From positions 27,017 through 91,016 of the forward strand of contig NZ_FNQR01000017.1 in assembly GCF_900107755.1 (NCBI RefSeq): 64,000 nucleotides of DNA. The letters are read 5' to 3'. The notes under the pieces were generated by a model. That model was not told where the DNA came from. It did no database searches and saw only the letters and a list, made by a program, of their open reading frames with translations. This DNA is from Thalassobacillus cyri. GTDB lineage: Bacteria > Bacillota > Bacilli > Bacillales > Halobacillaceae. This document shows, piece by piece, positions 1 to 8,352 of the stretch. The first letter of the stretch is position 1; each line of letters begins with the position of its first letter. The position numbers were made by a program, and so were the translations under genes.

Positions 1-754
1 GTCCACCGATGGTATGGCGTCCTTCTACATATTTTTCAGCATGGGGAGGGGTGACCAGGTAGCCGATGAAAGGAATCTGAATCTGGCCTCCATGACTATG
101 ACCGGACAATTGCACATCGACAGGGTAGGCGGCTGCATGATCGGCATAATCAGGTTCATGCACCATTAATAATACAAATTCCCGTTCATATACTTCTTCA
201 AGCGTCTTAGCCATATCTGGTTTACCCAGCATAATATCGTCTACCCCGGCCAGGATGAACGAATCCTGGCCTTTTTTTATGGCGGTATTTTCATTTTTTA
301 ATAACTTGAATCCACTTTGATCCATTTTCTTTTTGACGACATCGGTTCCGTAACCCCCATGATCATGGTTGCCATAAATCCAAAACTTGCCGTTTGGTGC
401 ATGCAGTTTCTTCAAGACTTCTACAATTCTGCCATCCCATTCATAGGCGTTCGGTTTATCGACAAGATCGCCGGTAAAAAGGATTAAATCTGGTTCAAGC
501 CCATTGATTCGGTCAACTACTTTCTCTAATTGTTCCAGACTATAGTGAAATCCGACATGGGTATCAGAAAATTGCACGACTTTAAAGTTCTGGAAACTAT
601 CGGGTATTTTTACATTTCGAATCGTTTCTTCCTGAATCGTTAACATATCCGGTTCCATATATCTGGCATAGTAATAGGTTCCGCCGCTCAATCCGAATAA
701 GGCAAGCAGGCTTCCTAGTGTTCGTTTAATAAAACTTCGCCGGTTCATTCTCAT
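1..754 (-). CDS. ykuE: YkuE-like metallophosphoesterase, 3' end cut by window
   Basis: The reading frame is open from the ATG at 754 to the left edge, so only about 251 N-terminal residues are present and the C-terminus lies outside. The N-terminus has a twin-arginine motif (RRSFIK, residues 5-10) followed by a hydrophobic stretch, which fits Tat export or membrane anchoring. Calcineurin-like metal motifs follow in order: a D-x-H (SDTH), GDxxD (GDLVD), GNHD and GHSHGG, which bind a dinuclear metal centre. B. subtilis YkuE is a Tat-dependent cell-wall phosphoesterase encoded beside ykuF, the same neighbour as here. The start is supported by AGGAAA just upstream. The physiological substrate is not known from sequence. 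Confidence 0.9.
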   Translation of the reverse strand, partial: MRMNRRSFIKRTLGSLLALFGLSGGTYYYARYMEPDMLTIQEETIRNVKIPDSFQNFKVVQFSDTHVGFHYSLEQLEKVVDRINGLEPDLILFTGDLVDKPNAYEWDGRIVEVLKKLHAPNGKFWIYGNHDHGGYGTDVVKKKMDQSGFKLLKNENTAIKKGQDSFILAGVDDIMLGKPDMAKTLEEVYEREFVLLMVHEPDYADHAAAYPVDVQLSGHSHGGQIQIPFIGYLVTPPHAEKYVEGRHTIGG

Positions 755-949
755 ATCGATTTCCTTTCTACTGCATGTACGTTCCATAGAACGACAAAAA
801 GGTTTTCGTTCAGTCTAGGTTATTATAGCATGCGGGCTGATATGTGCTAGATTTAACTCGAAAATGAAAATAGATTGATATATTTTGAAAAATGAACAGG
901 AATTCAGTTTTTTAATATGGAATAGATACATAGTGAAGGAGGAGTTGTA

Positions 950-1717
950 ATGGAAGGTCAAGTAGTGATAGTAACAGGCGGTTCCAGCGGCATGGGAAAA
1001 TACATGGCGAAAAAGTTCGTCCAGGAAGGCGCAAATGTGGTCATAACCGGACGTAATGAAGAACGGCTGGAAGCGGCAAAGCAGGAAATCAGCGGGGAAG
1101 ATCCCGCTCAAGTATTAACGATTGTGATGGATGTAAGAAAAATGGAAGATGCAGAGCGTATGGTAATGGAAACAGAGTCTGCATTCGGAAGAATTGATCA
1201 TTTAGTCAACAATGCGGCGGGCAACTTTATCGCTCCGGCAGAGAAGCTATCCGCAAATGGTTGGAAAACCGTTATCGATATCGTATTGAATGGCACGTTC
1301 TATTGTAGTCACGCAGTCGGGAACTATTGGATTGAAAATGATACCAAGGGTTCTATTCTGAATATGGTCGCCACTTATGCATGGAATGCAGGGGCAGGAG
1401 TCATTCATTCAGCTGCTGCAAAAGCCGGTGTTCTTAGCATGACGCGGACGCTTGCTGTCGAATGGGGTTCGAAATATGGAATCCGGGTTAACGCCATCGC
1501 CCCGGGACCAATCGAACGGACCGGAGGCGCTGATAAACTGTTCGAATCGGAAGCAGCTGCCAAGCGGACACTTCAATCAGTTCCGCTGCGAAGACTTGGT
1601 ACACCTGAGGAAATAGCCGACCTCGCCCATTTTATCTTGTCAGAGAAAGCCTCTTATATGAATGGCGAAGTCGTCACCCTCGACGGTGGTCAATGGCTCA
1701 ACCAATTCCCTTTTTAA
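950..1717 (+). CDS. fadH: 2,4-dienoyl-CoA reductase-like SDR (FadH/YkuF)
   Basis: A 255-residue short-chain dehydrogenase, the size of B. subtilis FadH/YkuF. It has the Rossmann motif TGGSSGMG (residues 9-16) and NNAAG near residue 87. The classic Tyr-x-x-x-Lys is replaced by S-A-A-A-K (154-158), which is usual in NADPH-dependent 2,4-dienoyl-CoA reductases and separates it from ordinary ketoacyl reductases. The inferred role is reduction of 2,4-dienoyl-CoA during beta-oxidation of polyunsaturated fatty acids in the cytosol. The start has a strong GGAGG 8 bases upstream. It is divergent from ykuE, as in B. subtilis. No clear terminator follows; a dispersed repeat begins within about 35 bases of the stop. 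Confidence 0.9.
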   Translation: MEGQVVIVTGGSSGMGKYMAKKFVQEGANVVITGRNEERLEAAKQEISGEDPAQVLTIVMDVRKMEDAERMVMETESAFGRIDHLVNNAAGNFIAPAEKLSANGWKTVIDIVLNGTFYCSHAVGNYWIENDTKGSILNMVATYAWNAGAGVIHSAAAKAGVLSMTRTLAVEWGSKYGIRVNAIAPGPIERTGGADKLFESEAAAKRTLQSVPLRRLGTPEEIADLAHFILSEKASYMNGEVVTLDGGQWLNQFPF

Positions 1718-1750
1718 CTCTAACTCTATACATTGGGAAGTCAGTTGAAT

Positions 1751-2200
1751 TTCAATGTTGATTTTTCATATAAGCCCCCTTTAATTGAAGACACAGTTTC
1801 GAGACTTTAGCCACCATACAAGGATTATAATCTCGAAACGCCTATCAAGAATAGTATGCTTTTGGAACAGAAAGCACATTCAAATTAGCATTGTAGTGCA
1901 GGAGCTGAAAGAATACATGGACTACTACAACCATGAAAGAATCAAATCCAGGTTAACTGGCATGAGTCCCGTCAAATACGGGAACGTGCCCAGTTAACTG
2001 CTGGAATTATAGAGTGTCCAATATTAAAGGGGTCATTTCAATAGCCCGAGGAAGCTCGCCAGGTCCCCCGCAGGAAAGCGAATCCTTCCCCAACGACCTA
2101 AACTCCCTCAAACATCTGGAAATCAAGTCTTCGACTTTACGACCCTAAAGTTGAATTAGTCTGTTATGAAAAAATAAGCAACAACGTTTAGCACAGCATT
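1751..2200 (+). repeat. Dispersed element A, copy 1, split by an IS3 scar
   Basis: The left end (about 1751-1809) matches 6322-6375 and the reverse complement of 32465-32520. It includes a GTTGATTTTT-like start, CCCCCTTT, and a subterminal arm ending in CAGTTTCGAG. The right part (about 2041-2195) matches 6690-6830, with CCCCCGCAGGAAAGCGAA, the opposing arm AAGTCTTCGACTTTACG and a tail reading GCAACAACGTTTA. Between them lies an IS3-type fragment. The boundaries come from comparing copies by eye and are good to about 10-20 bases. Confidence 0.65.
1810..2040 (+). mobile_element. IS3-family transposase remnant with right end
   Basis: An open frame at 1785-1997 ends with the typical C-terminus of an IS3/IS150-type DDE transposase: EYMDYYNHERIKSRLTGMSP, then VKYG. 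Only about 40 recognisable C-terminal residues remain, with no catalytic domain and no start with a ribosome binding site. The stop is followed at 2015-2040 by a sequence reading TGTCCAATATT and then GGGGTCATTTCA, which resembles an IS3-family terminal inverted repeat. No left terminal repeat was found. This is a dead insertion and its right end coincides with the point where the host repeat resumes. Confidence 0.7.
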
Positions 2201-2201
2201 G

Positions 2202-2254
2202 AAAAAAGACAACAGAGGGCATAGTAAAGAAGCTATGCTCACTGTTGTCTTTTT
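2202..2254. terminator. Bidirectional hairpin terminator after trhA
   Basis: A long stem pairs AAAAAGACAACAG with CTGTTGTCTTTTT around an inner GCATAG/CTATGC stem. It has A-runs and T-runs on both flanks, so it can stop transcription on either strand. It lies downstream of trhA on the minus strand. Confidence 0.8.
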
Positions 2255-2288
2255 AGTGTAGCTGGTAGAAATAGTGTGAGTGTATATT

Positions 2289-2924
2289 CTATTGGATATA
2301 AAAGAAAATCGTGAAGAAGTGGAAAATCGAGCCGCCCAGGACGAACAGGTGCCATACCATATGGTGGAACGGAAAGCTCCGCCAGACATAGAAGATACTT
2401 CCGATTGAGTACAGTACCCCGCCGACTACAAGGTAGGTAATCCCTTTAGCTGGCAGTTCGGAAGTTAAAGGACCCCAGGCTAATATGATCAGCCAACCCA
2501 TCAGAATATAGAACAAGGTCGATAGCATCACGAATCGTTTGACAAAAAATACTTTGAAGACGATTCCGAGAATGGCAATTCCCCAAACGATGCCGAACAA
2601 CGTCCATCCTAATGTCCCTCTTAAAGGAACCAGCATGATAGGTGTATATGTTCCGGCAATAAATAGATAGATCGCGGAGTGGTCGAAAATTTCAAAGAGA
2701 TCTTTCATCTTTCCTTTTGGAAATCCGTGACAGAGAGTGGAAGACACATACATGAGTACCATAGTAGCACCATATATGGCGACTGAGACAATGTGCCACG
2801 GATTCCCTTCCATACCGGCATATACAAGCAGCAGGACGAGTGCAGCTACACTAAGTATAGCTCCGATCCCATGTGTAATCGTATTGGCAATTTCTTCCGG
2901 TTTCGTAAACGTGTGAGTAGTCAT
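2289..2924 (-). CDS. trhA: TrhA/hemolysin III-family membrane protein (YplQ-like)
   Basis: A 211-residue protein with about seven hydrophobic helices and the family signatures of hemolysin III/PAQR-type proteins: an N-terminal EEIANTITHGIGA motif, S-x-x-x-H (SSTLCHGFP), DHSAIYLFIAGTYTP, and C-terminal H-x-x-x-H (HHMVWH). These conserved Ser, Asp and His residues form the metal site of the superfamily. Bacterial TrhA proteins have been linked to membrane energetics and homeostasis; hemolysis is doubtful in vivo. I chose the ATG at 2924 over 2951 because AAGGAG lies 13 bases upstream of it and the longer version starts inside that site. The gene stands alone, with a bidirectional terminator beyond it. 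Confidence 0.85.
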   Translation of the reverse strand: MTTHTFTKPEEIANTITHGIGAILSVAALVLLLVYAGMEGNPWHIVSVAIYGATMVLMYVSSTLCHGFPKGKMKDLFEIFDHSAIYLFIAGTYTPIMLVPLRGTLGWTLFGIVWGIAILGIVFKVFFVKRFVMLSTLFYILMGWLIILAWGPLTSELPAKGITYLVVGGVLYSIGSIFYVWRSFPFHHMVWHLFVLGGSIFHFFTIFFYIQ

Positions 2925-3046
2925 TTTTAAAGGACATCTCCTTAATTTCAATCAATTTTCTATCAATTATCTCATCTTTTGTCCGTTATGGCTAGAGACT
3001 CACCCAACCTCATCGTTTATCATAAGCTATGAAAAAGGGTGTTCGT

Positions 3047-3193
3047 ATGTTTTATAAATGTCCGAAATGTTGTTTGCTTTATAGGGAGCCGGGGTATTGT
3101 GATAAATGTAATAAAATTACATTAGTCGAAATCACCATTAATGTAGAAAAAGAAAACCTTCGCCAGAATTACAAAGAGATGTCAGACATGTGA
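3047..3193 (+). CDS. Small zinc-ribbon protein, 48 aa
   Basis: This 48-codon ORF carries two CxxC pairs, CPKC at residues 5-8 and CDKC at 18-21, the layout of a small zinc ribbon. A charged C-terminal tail (VEKENLRQ...) follows. GGGTG about 5 bases upstream is a modest ribosome binding site. An in-frame ATG at 3029 is possible but has no site. The B. subtilis region also holds small uncharacterised genes just before darB. I do not assign a family. A nucleic-acid or protein adaptor role is only a guess from the fold. Confidence 0.55.
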   Translation: MFYKCPKCCLLYREPGYCDKCNKITLVEITINVEKENLRQNYKEMSDM

Positions 3194-3394
3194 AATTATA
3201 AGTTTTCTGTGCCAAATTAGTTTTTGCTTTGCTGGATTATGTTAAAATAATGGAGGTAGCATATTTCGTGGCCTAAAAGTCTACACATGAAAAGCGTGAT
3301 TTAAGGCTTTGGTAAAGGAAAGTTTAGTTTGCTTTGTGCTGTGCATACTCTGTATACTCCTTCAACTGTTGGATGATAAGGGAGTGTTGAAAAA

Positions 3395-3862
3395 ATGATT
3401 AATGTACCAAACGATCAGTTGATACAAACGACAGTAAATGAACTTATGATACCTGCCGATAAAGTTGCACACGTCCAGGTTGGCAATCCATTAGAGCATG
3501 CTTTATTGGTTTTGGTAAAGACAGGTTATTCTGCGGTGCCTGTACTGGATCCTGCCTACATGCTTAAAGGGACGATCAGCAAGGCGGCAATCATTGAACA
3601 AACATTAGGAATCGAACAATTCGAATTTGACAACCTCTCAGAGATGTGTGTCAATACCGTAATGAAAACAGATATTCCCACACTTCACAAGGAAGATTCG
3701 TTTGAAAAAGCGTTAAAGTCTGTCATTGATAATCCATTTGTATGCGTAGCCGATGAAGAAGGTTCTTTTGATGGCATTTTGACGCGAAGGGCTATTTTAA
3801 AGCAGTTGAATCGATATCTGCACACACAAACACACCTCTTTCGAGACAAAGTGGAGAGGTAA
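3395..3862 (+). CDS. darB: c-di-AMP-binding CBS protein DarB (CbpB/YkuL)
   Basis: A 155-residue protein made of two CBS domains and little else. CBS1 covers about residues 12-65 (TVNELMIPADKVAHVQVGNPLEHALLVL...) and CBS2 about 86-145 (VNTVMKTDIPTL...). This matches DarB/YkuL, which in B. subtilis binds c-di-AMP; its apo form binds the (p)ppGpp synthetase Rel and pyruvate carboxylase. PycA is encoded at 51.4 kb in this window. The start has AAGGGAGTG 7 bases upstream. A leader of about 150 bases precedes it and a terminator follows. Assignment rests on family, length and synteny with dapH/ykuS. Confidence 0.85.
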   Translation: MINVPNDQLIQTTVNELMIPADKVAHVQVGNPLEHALLVLVKTGYSAVPVLDPAYMLKGTISKAAIIEQTLGIEQFEFDNLSEMCVNTVMKTDIPTLHKEDSFEKALKSVIDNPFVCVADEEGSFDGILTRRAILKQLNRYLHTQTHLFRDKVER

Positions 3863-3883
3863 AACAAAGGTATAGGGATTAGC

Positions 3884-3919
3884 GGGGCTCGACTCTCCCA
3901 TGGGTCAGCCCCTCTTTTA
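3884..3919 (+). terminator. Rho-independent terminator after darB
   Basis: GGGGCT-C-GAC pairs with GTC-AGCCCC around a short loop and is followed by CTCTTTTAT. It separates darB from the MFS gene. Confidence 0.75.
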
Positions 3920-3946
3920 TATAAAATAAAAAAGAGAAGGGGTTTT

Positions 3947-5449
3947 ATGGAAGAACCGGTTATACATAAAAAAAAGCTTAAACGACCACTGGTATTAGCA
4001 TCAATCATGCTCGCGATGTTTCTGGCTGCGATTGAGGCTACGATTGTCTCCACTGCTATGCCGAGTATCGTAGCTGATTTAGGCGGGTTCAGTTTATATA
4101 GTTGGGTGTTTTCAGCCTACTTATTGACAAATGCTGCTACGGTGCTAATTTTCGGTAAGCTGTCTGATATTTTCGGCAGGAAGCCGATTTTTATGATTGG
4201 AATTTCCGTTTTCCTGCTAGGTTCTACACTTAGCGGGTTTGCTGTCTCGATGGAAATGTTGATTTTCGCCCGGTTGATCCAGGGACTTGGAGCTGGCGCA
4301 CTGATGCCGATTGCGACAACGATTGTCGGTGATATCTATACGAAGGAAGAACGTGCTAATATCCAGGGATACCTGTCCAGTGTCTGGGGTATTTCTGCTG
4401 TTACCGGACCAGCGCTCGGGGGCTTTTTCGTAGACGTACTAAGCTGGCCATATGTGTTCTGGATGAATATTCCTTTAGGGTTGCTGGCGATGGCCGGCAT
4501 CATCATTTTCTTTCATGAAGACCTGGACAAGACAGATAGGAAAATCGACTATGGCGGTGCCGTGTTTATGTTCATCGCCGTCAGTACGTTAATGTTGATC
4601 CTCGTAGAAGGAGGGGTGAGGATCGCCTGGGATTCCCAGTTGATGCTGTTACTCTCTGGTCTGTCGCTCATCGGGTTCATCCTGTTTTTCTTACAGGAAA
4701 CAAGGGTAAGTGCTCCGATGATGCCATTTGAAATCTGGAAGCATCGTTCGATATCTGTCGCAAACATCACTTCATTAACGACAGGAATGATTTTGATCGG
4801 GGTGTCCAGTTATCTGCCGGCATTTGTCCAGGGTGTAATGGAAAAGCCTGCCATCATAGCCGGGTTCACCTTGACAACCATGTCGATCGGCTGGCCGATT
4901 TCATCTGCATTAGCGGGTAAACTGCTGCTGCGGATCGGATTTCGGACAACTTCTCTGATCGGCGGCGTTTCATTAATTATTGGTGGCATCTTTTTCTTTT
5001 TATTATCACCGGAAAAAGGACCAGTGTGGGCAGCCACTGGCTCATTCTTCATCGGTGTCGGGATGGGACTGTCGACGACATCCTTCATCGTTTCGATTCA
5101 AAGCACGGTCGACTGGAAAACAAGGGGAATCGCAACAGCTTCTAACATGTTCATGCGTTCGTTAGGAAGCGCCGTAGGAGCCGCATTACTTGGAGGAATG
5201 CTCAACAGCAGAATTCAGTCTGCCATCAACGAAGCGGATCTCGACAAGGAATTAAATGTCGATTCTACCAACTTGCTGCTGGATGCGGAAAAACGGGACG
5301 ATCTTTCACCGAACGCACTGGAGGTATTACAGGATGCTTTGACATCCGGGCTGCATCTCGTTTATTTGGGGCTGCTGGTCCTGGCAATCATCAGTTTCTT
5401 ACTGATTACTCTTTTGCCGAAAGGGGAAAAGAGCAGGCTGAAGAAATGA
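3947..5449 (+). CDS. DHA2-type (14-TM) MFS drug/H+ antiporter
   Basis: A 500-residue transporter with about 14 hydrophobic segments. MFS motif A (GKLSDIFGRKP, residues 70-80) lies after TM2, the antiporter motif C (GPALGGFF, 154-161) is in TM5, and RLIQGLGAGALMP matches the R-x-x-Q-G-x-G motif of QacA/EmrB-like exporters. These features support proton-driven efflux of drugs or other small molecules across the membrane; substrates cannot be predicted. The ribosome binding site is AGAAGGGG. It is flanked by hairpins and looks monocistronic. B. subtilis has a different MFS gene (ykuC) further upstream, so orthology is not claimed. Confidence 0.85.
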   Translation: MEEPVIHKKKLKRPLVLASIMLAMFLAAIEATIVSTAMPSIVADLGGFSLYSWVFSAYLLTNAATVLIFGKLSDIFGRKPIFMIGISVFLLGSTLSGFAVSMEMLIFARLIQGLGAGALMPIATTIVGDIYTKEERANIQGYLSSVWGISAVTGPALGGFFVDVLSWPYVFWMNIPLGLLAMAGIIIFFHEDLDKTDRKIDYGGAVFMFIAVSTLMLILVEGGVRIAWDSQLMLLLSGLSLIGFILFFLQETRVSAPMMPFEIWKHRSISVANITSLTTGMILIGVSSYLPAFVQGVMEKPAIIAGFTLTTMSIGWPISSALAGKLLLRIGFRTTSLIGGVSLIIGGIFFFLLSPEKGPVWAATGSFFIGVGMGLSTTSFIVSIQSTVDWKTRGIATASNMFMRSLGSAVGAALLGGMLNSRIQSAINEADLDKELNVDSTNLLLDAEKRDDLSPNALEVLQDALTSGLHLVYLGLLVLAIISFLLITLLPKGEKSRLKK

Positions 5450-5460
5450 TAGAGATAGAC

Positions 5461-5490
5461 GTGAAATTCTTGTCACAAGGATTTCACTTT
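5461..5490 (+). terminator. Hairpin between MFS gene and dapH
   Basis: GTGAAAT-t-CTTG pairs with CAAG-g-ATTTCAC, followed only by TTTGATAAAG. The stem is strong and the T-run weak, so termination is plausible but may be partial. Confidence 0.5.
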
Positions 5491-5542
5491 GATAAAGTAA
5501 ATGAAGCAGTATGCTACATACCATAAAGGAGGAATAGTCATT

Positions 5543-6262
5543 ATGAAACAAATGGATGCCAACGAAATTATTTCGTTTATTTCTAATAGTACCAAGTCAA
5601 CTCCAGTCAAGGTTTACTTGAAAGGGGAAAACTTGAAGAGCATCGACTTCGGGGAAAGCGTCCAGGATTTTGTCGAAGAAAAAAGCGGTGTCCTGTTCGG
5701 TGAATGGAAAGACATCGAACAGCTTCTTGAAAATAACAAAGATGCCATTGCGGATTATGTAGTGGAAAATGATCGCAGAAACTCTGCTATTCCGTTGCTT
5801 GACTTGAAAAATATTAATGCTCGAATTGAACCAGGAGCCGTTATTCGCGACCAGGTAGAAATTGGTGATGGCTGTGTCATCATGATGGGTTCCATGATCA
5901 ATATCGGATCGGTAGTCGGTGAGGGAACGATGATTGATATGAACGTTGTACTTGGCGGTCGTGCTACGGTCGGTAAAAACTGCCACATCGGTGCAGGTGC
6001 TGTTCTTGCCGGTGTCATTGAGCCACCATCCGCAAGCCCGGTAGTCATTGAAGACGGGGTAGTCATCGGTGCAAACGCAGTTATCCTTGAAGGCGTAACT
6101 GTAGGCGAAGGATCTGTCGTAGCGGCAGGATCGATCGTAACAGAAGATGTACCACCGAATACGCTTGTGGCAGGTACACCAGCGAAAAAAATCAAAGACA
6201 TTGATGATCAAACGAAATCCAAAACAGAAATCAAGCAGGAATTGCGTAAACTGGATAACTGA
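5543..6262 (+). CDS. dapH: Tetrahydrodipicolinate N-acetyltransferase DapH
   Basis: A 239-residue enzyme: an N-terminal alpha/beta domain (about residues 1-85), then repeated hexapeptides of a left-handed beta-helix ([19 protein letters not shown]... to about residue 205) and a short charged tail. It transfers acetyl from acetyl-CoA to tetrahydrodipicolinate in the acetyl branch of lysine and meso-diaminopimelate synthesis. The length matches B. subtilis DapH (YkuQ). The start at 5543 has AAAGGAGG 10 bases upstream; the in-frame ATG 42 bases earlier lacks a site. dapL normally follows directly, but here about 600 bases holding a terminator and a repeat intervene. Confidence 0.93.
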   Translation: MKQMDANEIISFISNSTKSTPVKVYLKGENLKSIDFGESVQDFVEEKSGVLFGEWKDIEQLLENNKDAIADYVVENDRRNSAIPLLDLKNINARIEPGAVIRDQVEIGDGCVIMMGSMINIGSVVGEGTMIDMNVVLGGRATVGKNCHIGAGAVLAGVIEPPSASPVVIEDGVVIGANAVILEGVTVGEGSVVAAGSIVTEDVPPNTLVAGTPAKKIKDIDDQTKSKTEIKQELRKLDN

Positions 6263-6273
6263 TCAATCATTGG

Positions 6274-6299
6274 AGGCCTTGCTTTTGCAGGGCCTTTTC
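6274..6299 (+). terminator. Hairpin after dapH
   Basis: GGCCTTGC pairs with GCAGGGCC across TTTT and is followed by TTTTCT. If it works, it uncouples dapH from dapL. Confidence 0.7.
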
Positions 6300-6321
6300 T
6301 ATAAGAAAATCTCTATTTAAA

Positions 6322-6830
6322 CTTCATGTTGATTTTACAGTCAAGCTCCCTTTTCCAGAATACTCAGTTTCGAGGCTTATGGGGGAGAAGATGGTGGGTG
6401 GGAAAACGGATCGCTTTCCGTGGGCAGTGGTGAGGCAAACGGAAACCCTACAGATTTGCAGTTCACAAATGACTAAAGAAGTTCTTACAAAAGTGGCTAA
6501 TTACTTTCTGTACCACAAGTTTTAGCAAAAATCTTAAGAGGAGTTTTTATGTATACACCTTCTTTCTCATCATACCTGGGTCCGTTAATCTCAATAACAG
6601 ATGGGCTGCGGGGAAACGGTGAGACTCCCGTGGGAGAAGGATTTAGGCAAGACCCCGGAAGACGAAGTCTAAGGAGGCTTGCCAGTTCCCCCACAGGAAA
6701 GCGAACCGTTTCCCAGCCGCCCTTCCTCCTGCTCGGCAACGGACCTAAAGCATCTCGAAATAAAGTCTTCGACTTTCCGGTTTGATAGTTGAATGAGTCC
6801 CTTACGAAAAATTAACAATTACGTTTAATA
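6322..6830 (+). repeat. Dispersed element A, copy 2, between dapH and dapL
   Basis: The left end (TGTTGATTTTACAG, then CAAGCTCCCTTTT and CAGTTTCGAGG) matches copies 1 and 3. A short inverted core (CGGATCGCTTTCCGTGGGCA, 6407-6426) is followed by about 180 bases of AT-rich spacer, then the forward GC-rich core (about 6605-6725, with GACTCCCGTGGGAGAAGG, GCAAGACCCCGGAAGACG and CACAGGAAAGCGAACCG). The right end has CTCGAAATAAAGTCTTCGAC and a tail AACAATTACGTTTA. Short open frames inside it on both strands have no ribosome binding sites and change with the repeat, so I do not treat them as genes. Confidence 0.75.
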
Positions 6831-6859
6831 GAGCCATAAGGAAAAAGAGGTGAGAAAGC

Positions 6860-7978
6860 TTGGATAGAAAACAACTCCAAACAATTAGAAGAGAGCTGCA
6901 CCAGATCCCTGAGTTGGGGTTTGAAGAGTTCAAAACGCAACAGTATCTCTTAGATGAAATTGGGAGAATGCCACAGGAGCATATCGAAATAAAAACATGG
7001 CGAACAGGCATTTTGGTTTTTGTCAAAGGTAAGCATCCGTCCAAAACCATTGGCTACCGTGCGGATATTGATGGGCTGCCGATTACAGAGAAAACAGGTT
7101 TTGATTTCCACTCCCGCCATAAAGGGAAAATGCATGCCTGCGGTCATGATTTTCATATGACTATAGCGCTGGGTGCCTTGTCACGATTAGCCGGGAACCC
7201 GGCACAAGATAACTGTCTATTCATTTTCCAGCCGGCAGAGGAAGGGCCGGGAGGAGCCAAGCCGTTACTGGAAAGTGAAGAATTTCAATTCTGGCGTCCG
7301 GACGTCATTTTTGCTTTGCACATCGCCCCTGATTTACCGGTCGGCACTGTCTCCTCCCGGAAAGGTCTGTTGTTCGCCAACACCAGTGAATTGTTCATCG
7401 ATCTGAAAGGGAAGGGAGGGCATGCCGCTTATCCTCATCACACCCATGATATGGTGGTTGCTGCCAGCTATTTTGTCACACAGCTTCAGCAAATTGTGGC
7501 ACGAAGAGTCGACCCTTTGGACAGCGCAGTCGTGACCATCGGCAAAATAACAGGTGGAACCGTACAGAACGTGATTGCTGAACACGCCAGGTTAGAAGGT
7601 ACAATCCGGACAATGTCCCCGAAGGCGATGGAAGAAGTGAAGGAGAATATCGAAAGGCTGGCAAAAGGTCTGGAACTTGGCCATGATTGTGAGGTCTCCA
7701 TTGATTATGGTGCAAATTATCATCAGGTCTATAATGACGGGAACCATGTCGAATCCTTCCGTAGGGTTGTTGCAGAACTGAAAGACGTTGACTTTCAAGA
7801 AGCTCCATCAGCGATGACTGGAGAGGACTTCGGCTATATGCTGAAAGAAATACCCGGGTTTATGTTTTGGCTTGGAGTGGAATCAGAATATGGACTTCAC
7901 CACGCCAGGCTGACACCAGATGAACAAGCTCTGACCACCGGAGTGGATACCGTAGAAGCTATGATAAGAGGCTGGTAA
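6860..7978 (+). CDS. dapL: N-acetyldiaminopimelate deacetylase DapL
   Basis: A 372-residue M20-family amidohydrolase. The metal and catalytic signatures are RADIDGLP (67-74), MHACGHDFH (91-99) and AEEGPGG near 131, with the dimerisation lid domain in the middle. It removes acetate from N-acetyl-LL-diaminopimelate, the last acetyl-branch step before epimerisation. The TTG start is supported by AGAGGTGA 6 bases upstream. M20 relatives include hippurate and indole-3-acetyl amino acid hydrolases, but position after dapH and before ykuS favours DapL (YkuR). The insertion upstream means it may need its own promoter. Confidence 0.9.
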   Translation: MDRKQLQTIRRELHQIPELGFEEFKTQQYLLDEIGRMPQEHIEIKTWRTGILVFVKGKHPSKTIGYRADIDGLPITEKTGFDFHSRHKGKMHACGHDFHMTIALGALSRLAGNPAQDNCLFIFQPAEEGPGGAKPLLESEEFQFWRPDVIFALHIAPDLPVGTVSSRKGLLFANTSELFIDLKGKGGHAAYPHHTHDMVVAASYFVTQLQQIVARRVDPLDSAVVTIGKITGGTVQNVIAEHARLEGTIRTMSPKAMEEVKENIERLAKGLELGHDCEVSIDYGANYHQVYNDGNHVESFRRVVAELKDVDFQEAPSAMTGEDFGYMLKEIPGFMFWLGVESEYGLHHARLTPDEQALTTGVDTVEAMIRGW

Positions 7979-8060
7979 GTGATCTTCAGTCTGCATACCT
8001 CTTTGTACGTTGGTAACAATAGGGAAGTAGATATTACCCTATTCAAGGAGGATGACGACA

Positions 8061-8303
8061 ATGAGTAAAATTGCAGTAGAAGAAAGTTTGTCAGACATCA
8101 GTTCTGCTTTACAGCAAAAAGGGTATGATGTAATAACCCTGAAAAATGAGCAGGACGTACAAGGATGTGACTGCTGTGTCATTTCCGGTCAGGATAAAAA
8201 CGTCATGGGGATGGCGGATGCTTCAACACAACAGTCGGTAATCAATGCCGATGGGTCTACGGCAGAAGAAGTCTGCCAACAGGTAGAACAGCGTTTGCGC
8301 TGA
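8061..8303 (+). CDS. ykuS: YkuS family (UPF0180) protein
   Basis: An 80-residue protein matching YkuS in length and pattern: [24 protein letters not shown], a CDCC cluster (residues 36-39), and a C-terminal [12 protein letters not shown] segment. No biochemical function is established for the family. The ATG at 8061 sits 9 bases after AAGGAGG; an ATG three codons earlier overlaps that site and is rejected. It follows dapL by about 80 bases, the same order as in B. subtilis. Confidence 0.85.
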   Translation: MSKIAVEESLSDISSALQQKGYDVITLKNEQDVQGCDCCVISGQDKNVMGMADASTQQSVINADGSTAEEVCQQVEQRLR

Positions 8304-8305
8304 CA

Positions 8306-8330
8306 GGAGGGGCTATAACGCCCCGTTACA
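8306..8330 (+). other. Small GC hairpin between ykuS and CNNM gene
   Basis: GGGGC pairs with GCCCC across TATAAC, right after the ykuS stop. There is no T-run. It could be an mRNA-stabilising hairpin or chance. Confidence 0.35.
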
Positions 8331-8352
8331 TAGTTGCTAGAGGAGAGATTGG

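Noticed and set aside
6549..6785. Open frames on both strands inside element A copy 2
   Set aside because: They have no ribosome binding site, encode low-complexity sequence, and lie in a repeat whose other copies do not keep the frames.
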